The notes beneath the pieces are model-generated. The model ran no database searches and was not told the DNA's origin. It worked only from the letters and a program-made list of their open reading frames with translations. A stretch of 64,000 bases of DNA from Taxillus chinensis (taxonomy: Eukaryota > Streptophyta > Magnoliopsida > Santalales > Loranthaceae), in contig CM042089.1 in the NCBI GenBank assembly GCA_023512835.1, positions 54,741,427 to 54,805,426 of the forward strand, given 5' to 3'. The position numbers and the translations under genes are program-made. Below are positions 54,296-64,000 of the stretch, one piece after another; position 1 is the stretch's first letter; the number at the start of each line of letters is the position of its first letter.

Positions 54296-54870
54296 ATGGC
54301 TCCGTATGAGGCGCTGTATCGGCGGCCTTGTAGGTCACCTTTGTGTTGGGCACAGACAGGAGAGACAGCGGTTCTCGGTCCCGATATGGTTCGAGAGACC
54401 ACGGAGATAGTGCTGTTGATTCGACAGCATATGTTGACGCAAGTAGAGACGCGAAGTCCTATGTGGATCAAAGGCGTCGACCTTTGCAATTTGAGGTGGG
54501 TGATCGCGTATTTTTGCGGGTTTCACCGCGTCGAGGGCATCGGAGGTTTGGACGTGGATCCAAACTCTCCCCTCATTTTGTGGGGCCATTTAAGATTATT
54601 GCCACCGTCGGTACTGGTGGCTTATCGATTAGCTTTGCCACCGGAGTTGGCGCGAGTACATGATGTGTTCCATGTGTCTTAGTTAAGACGGTATCACCCA
54701 GATCCTTCTCATGTGCTAGACTATCGCGAGATAGACTTGGCTGATGATGGTGCCGTTGTTGATATGCCGGCACAGATTTTAGACGGGCGGGACCAGGTCT
54801 TGCGGGGCAAGACGATCCCACTAGTTCGGGTGTTATGGTGACATTGAGGCATAGAGGAGTAGACTTGGGA
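54296..54870 (+). pseudogene. Element C integrase tail and chromodomain
   Basis: MAPYEALYRRPCRSPLCWAQ begins the GPY/F-containing tail. The chromodomain reads RRYHPDPSHVLDYREIDLAD and [18 protein letters not shown] from 54683. Stops at 54680, 54839, 54845 and 54860 interrupt it. In chromoviruses this module guides integration to heterochromatin. Confidence 0.88.
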
Positions 54871-54927
54871 GAAAGAGAGCCGGTTGCGGGTTCTTCATCC
54901 TGGAAACGTTCGAGGACAATCGGTCCT

Positions 54928-54940
54928 AAGGTGGGAAGGA
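54928..54940 (+). other. Upstream polypurine tract (PPT1) of element C
   Basis: AAGGTGGGAAGGA directly before TGTGAGGACC. Element B's LTR begins at exactly this TGTGAGG, so this is the plus-strand primer of the long-LTR form. Confidence 0.75.
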
Positions 54941-55239
54941 TGTGAGGACCTTCCGGAGGTATGAGTTATATTCTATGCATTTGTTTTGCATATGTTTTGT
55001 ACCCTTATGTGGTTATGCTTGAGATGTGGTTTGAGATGTGGTTAAGCTTGGTTTAGCTTGTTGTTGTTAATTATTGTGAAGCCTTTTTGGCTTGTTGTGA
55101 GTTGCATTGCACATGTGTGCTTGGTGATCATGTTGATGATCATGTGTTTGTGTCTGGTTGTTGTGCGGTGCTTGAGCTTGAATTTTGCTATGTCCTTTGG
55201 GCATGTGTTTTATTTTCGAGGATGAAAAAGTGGGGAGGA
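54941..55239 (+). other. 299-bp segment that is LTR in B but interior in C
   Basis: Aligns with the outer 300 bp of element B (46957 leftward to about 46650). In C it is absent from the 5' LTR and lies between two polypurine tracts before the 3' LTR. A palindromic GATCATGTTGATGATCATG lies at about 55125-55144. Confidence 0.8.
55225..55239 (+). other. Downstream polypurine tract (PPT2) of element C
   Basis: AAAAAGTGGGGAGGA immediately before TGTAAAG, the base at which the 5' LTR also begins. So this tract primed the copy that integrated. Confidence 0.85.
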
Positions 55240-57498
55240 TGTAAAGACCCGTATTTGGGTAGGGCTGAGAGATAGTCTTTCTCTGTTGCTAAAAACATCT
55301 AGACAATATTGTGTTCGTCGATGTGAGCATTTTGACTGTAATTGGGCCCAATTCTGGGTCGGGGCCCCAAGTGGCCCGATTGTTGTCTTTTCGGGGTTTA
55401 TTGGTTGACCTTGCATTTGAGCGATCAATTAGGTTGGAAAATATCCTGGATAGTGATGTGCTCGTCATTTCGAGCGTTTTGACTGTACTTGGGCTCAATT
55501 TGGAGTTCGTGACCTCGGGAGGTCAATTAATATTTTTGGGATTTATTAATAAAAAAAATACATAAATATAAATAGGGGGAAAGAGAGCTTCCACGTTACG
55601 TTTCAGCATTTCTGCGTCTGCGTTGGAGAGCTTAGAGAGAGAAAGAGAGAAGGAAGCTTGGAGCCTTCAATTTGGGGCGTTTTGAGCTCGTTCAAGCATC
55701 AAGAATCATTACAGGTAGGTATTCCATTGATTTTTCACCCTTTTCTTCGTTGTTTTATTGGGTTAACATGTAAGAATTTGATGAAATCATGCAAATTCGT
55801 GATGAACCCTAGAAATTGGGGAAAATGGAAATTGAGCATGAAACCTATATAATTTAGGTTGTTTGGTAGCCTAATATGGCTAGATGATGTTAGAAACCCT
55901 TAATAGGGATGAATTGTTGCTTAAAAATGGAGATTTAACGAGTATAATTGGGTTTTGGGATGAATTGGGGAAGAACGCAGTCGGAAATTCGCGACTGGGG
56001 AATTGCTCGAGGCTAGCTTCGAGTAGAGTCTTGAGCGGAGGCCTCGATCAGGGAGCGTCGAGTAGAATGTAGCCTCAAGCAGAGCGTCGAGCAGCCTCGA
56101 GTAGGAGCCTCGAGGAGGGAGGCTCGAGCATGATGCTCGAGCCTAGAGTGTCGAGCAGCATCGAACGAGCATCGAGCAAGGTGTCTCGAGCAGCGTTTCA
56201 AGCGGTTGAGACGGTGCGGCTCAGTTTGATCGGCCGGACCCATTTACATTGTAACCATTATGCCACTCCACATTTAAGTAATGTAAATAACGAAATACCC
56301 CCATTTGGATTCAAAGAAAAATACTAGAAAAATTAATTCCCACTCTTTCAAAATGTGAAAATTGGGATTTAGTGTAAAATCTCGAAAAAACCCAAAAGTT
56401 CGTAGGGTGACTTTTTGGAAAGTGGGGTTAGACTTCTCAGAAAAATCCCCAAAAATCAGATTATCATAGTTATGATATGGAGACCCAATGCCGGGACTTT
56501 TTATTACAAGAAAATAGCTGCTATGAGTATCTCCTTCCTTAGTCAAGGAATGAAGATCGACTTGTGAAGACTGACTACAGTTCTAAAGGGAGTGTTGTAC
56601 ACCTTAAGACCATATTGGTGTTGGTATGTTGGTTTGTGGATTTGGGACTTGGGTTCCATGACTTGTTGGGTTCTCACCGTGAAGCACAGATGATGCCATG
56701 TGGTTGATGGGGCAGGCATATGCGCCGATGGCAGGCCTGTGTGGCATTGTGGCCGGGCATATTGCGCTGTGGCCGTGGCAGGCATATGCGCCGATGGCAG
56801 GCCTGTGTGGCACTGTGTCTGGGCATATAGCGCTGTGGAAGGGCTGAGTGCCCTGAGCTGAAATCCCATTGGGGATTGTGTTGAGCTATTGAGCTCGTGG
56901 AGCTTGGGCTAAGCGCCCTAAGCTGGGATCCTGTTGAGGATCGTGGACAAGCTATCCGTGTGGGCGAGGCTAGGTCCTGATGTTTGTTTGTAGGCCGAGT
57001 CCTGATGTTTGTGCACACTACACGGTGCACGAGTACACGAGCATGTAGTATAGACGTGTATATTTGCATGTTGTGGAGTGTTGGGGTCACCTACTGAGCT
57101 TGTCGCTCACCCCTACTTGCTGTTTACCTTTTTCAGGTGTGACCGGGACTAGTGGAGGACTTTCTTCCAGGAGGACGTGCCTACTGCTCTGATGTATGAT
57201 ACGGTGTTGTATTTTGTATTATTGTGTCTTGTATCCCGGACATGGGTCCGTGGACTTGTATCTGTATACTATTTGTGATGTGATGTCTGTATGACTGTTT
57301 GACTTATTGTATGCATGATGATGTATGGGAAAGTACATGATTACTCTTGATGTATGATCGGACAGGGTTGCATATTTGAGACAAGACCCGCGGTGTAGTC
57401 TCTATTGGTGCTAGTCACCAACCCCTTGACCTTTTGGGTGCGGGCAAGGGGAAGTCATGTACCCGGTTCCGGGTTCCCTGGAACTCGGGGGCGTGACA
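55240..57498 (+). repeat. Element C 3' LTR
   Basis: Aligns with 47462-49685. The tandem pair corresponding to 48925 has a 66-bp period here (starts 56712 and 56778), a 20-bp length difference. TATAAATA at 55567-55574. CTCGAG array at 56005-56200. Confidence 0.92.
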
Positions 57499-57503
57499 CG
57501 GAG
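57499..57503. repeat. Element C target duplication, right
   Basis: CGGAG, pairing with CAGAG at 47457-47461; LTR A resumes with CCCCGAACACC. Confidence 0.75.
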
Positions 57504-57525
57504 CCCCGAACACCTGGTCATTACA
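57504..57525 (-). repeat. Element A 3' LTR, last segment
   Basis: The final 22 bp of LTR A, ending GGTCATTACA, as at 62217-62226 in the right LTR. Confidence 0.85.
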
Positions 57526-57540
57526 TTCTCTCCCCCTTAA
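57526..57540 (-). other. Element A polypurine tract
   Basis: On the - strand the purine run AAGGGGGAGAGAA lies next to TGTAATGACC, the LTR start. It sets A's orientation. Confidence 0.8.
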
Positions 57541-59144
57541 AGACTTTTCGTCCCCGAAAAGAAACATAGGGGCCAAACAACAACATAACGTGACATGTAA
57601 ACTCAACAAATACATTGCAAAAGTCAAACTCAAAGTCCCCACATAACATGAACACTCACAAACATGTCACCTCATCACATGGGTGTACCATAGCTCACGA
57701 CTCACAACAGGCCAAACCGACACAAACAACGCCACAAGAAAAGCACAAAGAAACTCACATATCTCATATGTGCCACACAACCACGAACCCACAAACTCAT
57801 ATACAACACAATTCAACACATTGCATATCACATATGCACATAACACCACATCACACAATATCACATATGTTCAATACCACAAAGCCACATATTACACATG
57901 ACCTCATATCAAATATCACATATGTGAAACAAAACAAAACACAAAATAACGTATCTCATATGTGCAACACAAACCCACAAGACAAACTCACAAGAAACGA
58001 TGAACACAAGAAGCACACCATACACATCATAAACACGAATTCACATATCTCATATGTGCATAATACCATGTCACATACAACATATCACATATGTTCAACA
58101 CGAACAGGACACAATAAGTATACAAATACCATACAGGATAGGCTCTCGCCACCTGCGATCAAGCATTGCAAAACCCAAACTCAAATGCTGTCAGGATACA
58201 TGCACCCACCACCCCCGGCACAAACACAACACTTAGCTGCAAACACACCTCATAGGTGCAAACAAATGCACAACAGCTCATTGCCACACCACTCGACATC
58301 ATGACCTCGATTACAAGCTCCAGTCACCCAGGAAGACACCCCAAGTGCCAACTTGGCATCTCTAAAAGCCAACCAATCCACACACAAGAGTACCACAAAT
58401 CCTCAACTCTATGATGACTACATCACACAAACGGTGAACACCTCCAAGTGTCACCCTGCAACCTCAATATATACTCTCAAGTATCACAATCTTGCCCAAA
58501 AGGGTAAGGACCATGAGACTAACCAATTGTCTCCCCCATTCCATTGACTGTCCTAAACAGTCCTCACTAACTCCCACCATCTGCGGGACCCACCCCAACC
58601 AAAAATGAGTTACCAGACAAACTCTCGACTTCTCAAGCACTTGACTGCTCTCACAAATATCCTTAAGCCACTCACTGGCTTAAGCCATCATGTGTGACCT
58701 TTGGCCACCAATCACAACGTGCCATGCAACACATGCATAATACCCCGCTCACCATCCGAGCATGGACCAATCCTTACCATAAAAGTTTGCGGCCTCGGAC
58801 ACTCCTCCTAAGCGGCAGCACCAACAACTTGGCCACCCAAACACACAACAACGAACTAGCACCACTAACACAAGTAGTCATCATAAGACACCCCATAAGG
58901 TCAAACCATTCAACCCGTAGGTCCGCAACACATCATAAGGGCACCTATACCCTTATCAGACCTGCACACAACATCCTAAACATGCACACGACATAACCAC
59001 CTATCAGGGAACACCATCAAAGTGCAACACTCGGCTACCATGGCCACACGCATCTCAGAGTTCACGCAAAAACACAAGAGATCTTTAGTGCCCTAGATGC
59101 ACACAAGCGTGTTACAACGCCCACACACCATAGGTCCACTAGAC
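57541..59144 (-). other. Element A interior, non-coding
   Basis: A-, C- and CA-rich sequence. 57740-58110 holds a CACATATG/CATATGTG palindrome cluster. The long open frame 57615-58304 is a His/Thr/Asn-rich low-complexity by-product. No gag or pol residue pattern appears in any frame. The left part resembles the pre-LTR spacer of element C in reverse. Confidence 0.75.
57750..58105. repeat. CACATATG/CATATGTG palindrome array
   Basis: CATATG-centred words recur about a dozen times at spacings of roughly 15-60 bp, e.g. CACATATCTCATATGTGC three times (about 57756, 57945 variant, 58042) and ATCACATATGTTCAA twice. It lies in element A's interior close to its 3' LTR. Confidence 0.7.
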
Positions 59145-59160
59145 CTATGCTCGATGCCAT
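59145..59160 (-). other. Element A primer-binding site
   Basis: On the - strand, just inside the right LTR, GATGGCATCGAGCATAGG resembles element C's GTTGGTATCGAGCATGG. An initiator-Met-type site with substitutions. Confidence 0.7.
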
Positions 59161-59161
59161 C

Positions 59162-62100
59162 TGTCACGCCCTGGATTTTCAACCCGCAGAAACCGGGTAG
59201 TGAATTCCCATGCCCGCACCCGAAGGGACAAGGGGTTGGGGAGAACACCAAGGAAGGGACCTTAGCACGGGTGCCGTCCCTAAAACCATGTCACACAAAT
59301 ATAGAAATCTCATTTCAAATCATAATACAAACACACATACATACATGTTCTTTCTCCCATGGGGTTACATCATAGTTTTTCTAATCCCACCAAACAAATA
59401 AACACACACAAGTCCTCCACCTCTGGTGAACCTTCTAGCTCCTATAAGCACCTGAAACAAACAAAAACAAACACAACAGGAGGGATGAGCAACCATAGCT
59501 CAGTAGGGATCCTATCACTCTACACCCTCCACTCAATACATGCTCAAAGAATAACCATACATACAACAAACGTCAGGATGCAGCCTGTAGCGAACTAAAA
59601 TCAGGGAGCAGATTCTTTGTTTTTAACCTCCAACTCTCTAGACAGCTCTCATAACATACTGGTGTCATCTCTGAGTGCCAAGGGATAGGTATTCCAATCT
59701 GATACCGCCGCTCTGCGGGACGCGCCAGTCAACCACCTCGGATTGAGAGGACTATCGATATGATGGAACACCTTCCCGAGGACAAACAAACTCTGGCAAC
59801 AGCGTAACATCTCAGGGGTCTCTACCTCTTGTCAGTAGAGGCCTCACAACATCCCATCAATACAACATTACACCAGGACATCCTCTCCTCATCAGGAATC
59901 AGTATGTTTCCCCATAATCCAAAATAGAATTAGCAACAAATCACATCCGTAGGATAGCCTATCCTATCCACACAAGGACCTAGCATATTCACCACAACCC
60001 CAAATAGGGTCCACATCACCTCAGGGCACAGCCTCCATGATCCTTCACAAGATCATATAAACTCGACAAGCTCATCAGGCCTTAACCTCACCCAACAGGG
60101 TATATCACAAACCAGGGGGCCTTAGCCACCTATCACATCCACGTAAAGGTACATCCGCACTGAGCTCAAGTCAGCTGAAACTTAACCACCGAATATGCCA
60201 CCAGGCATAATTGACATCTCACATGGACTTAAGAGTCCCACATGTCACATAGATCGTACACACAGGTATGTAGCGAGCATAACATATCACAACAGACCGA
60301 AAGGTCCCACACAGTTCACGTAAGTATATGAACTAACCATAACCATAACTGTCAACATACCATGAGGCTCTAACAGTGTCGGCCAGCCTTACCGCCCCTT
60401 CGACACCTTAGCCCTCATGACCTAAACCATAGCATCATACCGACCATGATGGTTTCATCACATGGCCTCACTAGGCTTAGTATTACCTCTCATACACAGT
60501 ATTTCCTCTTAGGAACATTATGACCTCTCAAGCATAGTATTGCCCCTCGGGCACAACATTGCCTCTCAGGCACAATATTTTATATTACCTCTTAGGTACA
60601 TTGCATCTCAGATACATTACTATATTACCTCTCAGGTATATTACCTCTCAGGCATAGTATGACCTCTTAGGCATCGTATTGTCCCTCGGGCACAGCATTG
60701 CCTCTCAGGCACAATATTTTATTACCTCTAAGGTACATTATTATCTTAAGCCTCGCCTTACCTCTCAGGTACAACATTATCTCAGGCCCCACCTTACCTC
60801 TCAGGTACAGTATTACCGCTCATGTACATGACTATATTACCTCTCAGGTACAGTAGCCTCTTAGGCTTTGAACAGCTCTCACTTCCCAGGCCCTCAATAA
60901 TAACCTCCTAGGCTTATGAAGGTAACTTCACAAGTCCACATGACCACTTGAGTTCACAACTCTATCCTCATGTCTTGACCAAGAGAGAGGATTTTCATAG
61001 AAGTTATTTTCTTGAAATAAAAAGTCTCGGCATTGGCTCCTCATACCATAACTGAGAGAATCTGATTTTTGGGGATTTTTCTGAGAGGTCTAACCCCACT
61101 TTCCAAAAAGTCACCACTATGAAAAACTGCATATTTATGGGATTTTACACTAAATTCCATTTTTTACATTCTGAAATAGTGAGAATTTTATTTTCTAGTA
61201 TTTTTCTTTGAATCCAAATGGGGGGTATTTCGCTATTTACATTGTTACTTAAGAGACTTAATAGTTACAATGTAAATGAGTCCAGGCACCCTAGCAATAT
61301 ATACTGACAACTGCAATGTCTAATTGCTCAAGACACCCTGCTCGAGACACGTTGCTCGAAGCTCTGCTCGATGCTGCTCGACACTTTAAGCTCAAGAAAC
61401 TTGCTCGAGGCTCCCTACTCGAGGCTCCTGCTCGACACACTGCTCAAAGCTAGCCTCGAGCAGTTCCCCAGTCGCGAACTGTCGACCGCGTTCTTCCCAA
61501 TTTCATCCCAAAACACAATTATACTCGTTAAATTTCCATTTTTAAGCACTAATTCATCCCCCAAATGGCTTTCTAACTCATCCTAGCCATCTTAGGCTAC
61601 CAAAACAACATCAATTCATATTAAAACAACATAAATCGATTCAAACTCTAGGGTTCATACTACCAATTCCACGAATTGGGAGTTAATTCACATGTTTTAG
61701 CTACTCTAGCAAGCATAATCAATGATATAAGAGTAAGAAGAACAAATCCCTACCTCGACTTTGGTCGATTTGAGCTCCGGATCGTCAATTTCGCTTTCTC
61801 TCTTCTCTTTTTCTCTCCTCTCCTCTCCTCTTTCTCTCTCTAGAAAGGCAAGCACGTATGACAATTAGGGATTTGAGTTTTTCATTTTCCTATTTATACT
61901 TTCCCACATTTATTTCATTAAAATATCAAAATTACCCTCACAGGGTCCAGACTCCGAATCAAGCCCAATTACTGTCAAAATGCTCCGTTTGATGAGTACA
62001 TCACTGTACTGAGGTTTGTTTTCCAAATAAGGCCTCGAATACAAAGTCACCCAACCACACCACAAAATTCCCAAAATTAGCCTTTCGGGGCTCCGACTCC

Positions 62101-62226
62101 GAATCGGGCCCACTCATAGTCAAAACTCTCTATTCAACGCACACGTCATCGTACTGATATTCACATTGCTCAATGTGCACTCCATCACATGGTTAACTAC
62201 CGGAACCCCAAACACAGGTCATTACA
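59162..62226 (-). repeat. Element A 5' LTR (right, complete)
   Basis: 3065 bp, TGTCACGCCC to GGTCATTACA. It is uninterrupted and gives the reference for the interrupted left LTR. It has the CTCTCAGG array (60475-60870), the CTCGAG array (61325-61465), a CT tract (61795-61840) and TATTTATA (61891-61898). Confidence 0.92.
61891..61898 (-). promoter_or_regulatory. Likely TATA box of element A 5' LTR
   Basis: TATAAATA in the element's sense; transcription would run leftward into the non-coding interior. Confidence 0.5.
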
Positions 62227-62231
62227 AAAAG
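62227..62231. repeat. Element A target duplication, right
   Basis: AAAAG directly after the right LTR, identical to 41872-41876. Confidence 0.8.
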
Positions 62232-64000
62232 GATTGCTTGCCTATTTTGACTAAGAAATTCCTAGGTTGATCTTCTTTTCAAAGTAGATTGCCGTCAAGC
62301 TTCAAGTGATACCCAAACCTTCTTCAATCTCACCTTCTCTACTCTAGATGATGATAGAATTATAGAAATAGAATGGTAGAAAATTGGATAATTTACAATG
62401 GAGGATCTGATGCCCTTTTATAGCCTTTCCATCTTGATTTGAATTTTTGAATTTGAATCTTGCATAATTCCTCTATAATTCTTCAAGAAATAGCCCCTAT
62501 TTAATCTCTTGTAACTCTTATTTTTGAATTTGAAAATGAGATAAATCTTGCCTTTTAACACTTTCTTAAATCCATAAAGACTTCGGTCCTAATGCAAAAC
62601 ACTCTTTTTGAATTTGAATTTCTTTTACTAATTTCCCTTTTCTTTTCCCTTTGACTTCAAACCTGAGAATTGATCATCCAATTCTTCTGATCTCTAGCTT
62701 CGAAGCTAGGTTAGAACTGGTGCTCAACTGACATCTCACTCTACGAGCCTTTGAATTCTACGTGTCTTCAGTTTCACGCGTCGATTCTGACCTTATTCTT
62801 CATTGGCTAATCTTCGACCCTGCGAACTTCGACTCTGCAACACTGCTACTCGATACCCGACGGGTCTTTGAGCCTGCAAGTCTTTGAGTCTCTGAGACAC
62901 TGCTTTACACCTGTGGTCTTCGAATCTTCGACCCTATGGATCTACGAGTCTGCGATCTTGTGTCTCTTCCATGGTGCTTTGAGCCTGCTGGCTTGATGAT
63001 CTTCGACCCGACACCTTCGAGTCATCTGATCTTCAACGCCATAATCTACGAGTCTTTGACCCAAATCTTCAACATTGATAAGCACATGGTTAGACTCCCT
63101 CTATGAGCTCACTCTAAGAGATCACTCTACGCAGTTATCCAACCTAGTACGGATCTTTGACCAAACATCTACCCACTTTTGGATAATATTGACAACAATG
63201 ACAACCAATAATATCATGGGAACAACACATATAAACATTGTTAAGAATCAAAATGGAGACTCGCAGACTCGAAGGTCAAGGTTCGAAGAGTCAATGTAAT
63301 ATCAACTAGCAAACAAAATATAACTGTAACTGAAAGACTCGTAGAGTCATAGACTCAAAGGGTAGGAGAAATAAATACAGTTAATCCATAGAAAATGTCA
63401 GTTAACAAAGACCCAAAGATCTCAAAGGCTGAGAGCTATAGCTGAAGAGTCGGAGCCGTAGAGTCGAAGACTCGAAAAATATGAAGACTCACTTTATAAG
63501 CAACCATGAAAGACTAAGTAAGAAACTCACAGGGATGAAAATTCATAGAGTCAAAGATCCCATTTTCACTTTGATCCATATATGGTCGAAGAGCAACTTA
63601 GTCAATGAAAGCAAACTAAGGGACTCGAAGGTTCGCAGAACTAGAGTCAAAGACTCACAGCTATAACAACAGGTAGATTAAGTACACCACACAGAAGCCA
63701 CTCTAAAAGTCATTGAGAGTCTAAAACTCGAAAAGCTGTAGCCTCATAGTTTATAGAGTGCAACTTAGATCTAATCTAACCTGGGCTCTGCCTATGAATT
63801 GTGAGTCGTAGACTCACAGAAATCACTACTGTCGAAGTCTGAAGCATAACTACACATCTCCTATAGACTCGATCCAAATCTTCTAGTCACCAAACCTTCG
63901 AGGCAAACTTACAACCCTAATTATACTCGCTATATGTTCAGCTAGGGTTTGTATAGTAAGCAAGCGCCGTTCAGAGCAAGTGAGTGCATTTAATGTTGCA
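62232..64000. other. Unassigned flank with GACTC/GAGTC-rich low-complexity DNA
   Basis: 62232-62700 is AT-rich. From about 62740 to 63900 the sequence is dominated by variants of CGAGTCTTTGA (left part) and AGACTCGTAGAGTC or AGACTCGAAG (right part). No coding domain. It may be the 5' region or LTR of the Athila-like remnant at 40257-41232, continued beyond element A; that is inference. Confidence 0.5.

Larger units (their letters stand above)
47462..57498 (+). mobile_element. Element C: Tekay/Del-type Ty3/gypsy retrotransposon, full length but decayed
   Basis: 5' LTR 47462-49685 (2224 bp), primer-binding site, gag, protease, RT, RNase H, integrase, chromodomain, polypurine tract, 3' LTR 55240-57498 (2259 bp). 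RT before integrase and a terminal chromodomain identify a chromovirus of the Tekay/Del clade. Many frames end at TAG or TGA codons where the family has CAG or CGA. LTRs differ by a few percent in the stretch I compared. It is inserted near the inner end of element A's left LTR. Confidence 0.92.
41877..62226 (-). mobile_element. Element A: LTR retrotransposon with 3-kb LTRs and non-coding interior (hosts B and C)
   Basis: Left LTR 41877-57525, interrupted by B and C (about 3038 bp when they are subtracted); right LTR 59162-62226 (3065 bp). Interior 57526-59161 is only 1.6 kb. The interior edge at 57526 reads on the - strand as AAGGGGGAGAGAA, a polypurine tract; the edge at about 59145-59158 reads TGGCATCGAGC, a primer-binding site like that of element C. 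So A runs leftward. No gag or pol is present, making it a LARD-like non-autonomous element or an internal deletion. Perfect 5-bp target duplications show one integration event. Confidence 0.85.

Noticed and set aside
57615..58304. 229-codon open frame on the + strand, the second longest in the right half
   Set aside because: The product is a run of His, Thr, Asn and Ser from CACA- and CATATG-rich DNA inside element A, has no domain pattern, and several overlapping frames of the same kind exist.

Overview
This is a window of a large, transposon-rich flowering-plant nuclear genome. The evidence is one spliced plant gene with GT-AG introns plus nested plant LTR retrotransposons, a LINE, hAT and MITE-like elements. 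Genus cannot be told from the sequence. There is no bacterial-style operon, no CRISPR array and no RNA gene that I can support.

The only host gene is on the + strand from before position 1 to about 38.6 kb. It is the 3' part (16 coding exons, about 755 codons, stop at 38625-38627) of a BRE1-type E3 ubiquitin ligase, HUB2 / HISTONE MONOUBIQUITINATION 2-like, which monoubiquitinates histone H2B. Its long coiled coil and C-terminal C3HC4 RING are readable through every junction with consistent intron phases. About 2.3 kb of coding sequence is spread over more than 37 kb because three introns are inflated by transposons.

The first big intron (5811-15897) holds a LINE with a 12-bp target duplication, itself hit by a GC-rich MITE and a degenerate Ty3/gypsy element. 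The second (16093-22797) holds a decayed DUF659/hATC-type hAT transposase on the - strand, a GC-rich 347-bp tandem repeat and Harbinger-like MITE ends. The last (23885-38495) separates the first RING cysteine pair from the rest of the RING and holds a 12-kb Ty1/copia SIRE/Maximus-like element on the - strand. That element is flanked by a 263-bp direct duplication of exon 15 and its splice donor. It also carries a decayed reading frame resembling a Ulp1/SENP (C48) protease after its RNase H.

From 40 kb to the right edge the DNA is a retrotransposon nest. An Athila-like gag-protease remnant lies at 40257-41232. Element A (41877-62226, AAAAG target duplications) has 3-kb LTRs and only a 1.6-kb non-coding interior. 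Its left LTR was hit by a solo LTR, element B (44394-46957, ACTCT duplications), and by a complete but decayed chromodomain gypsy of Tekay/Del type, element C (47462-57498, CAGAG/CGGAG duplications). A, B and C share LTR sequence and are related families.

The points most worth a second look are: the duplicated exon around the copia element, which looks like a repaired insertion into the RING-encoding exon; the Ulp1-like frame in the copia element; two alternative polypurine tracts giving two LTR lengths in the B/C family; and arrays of TCGA-cored palindromes in several LTRs.
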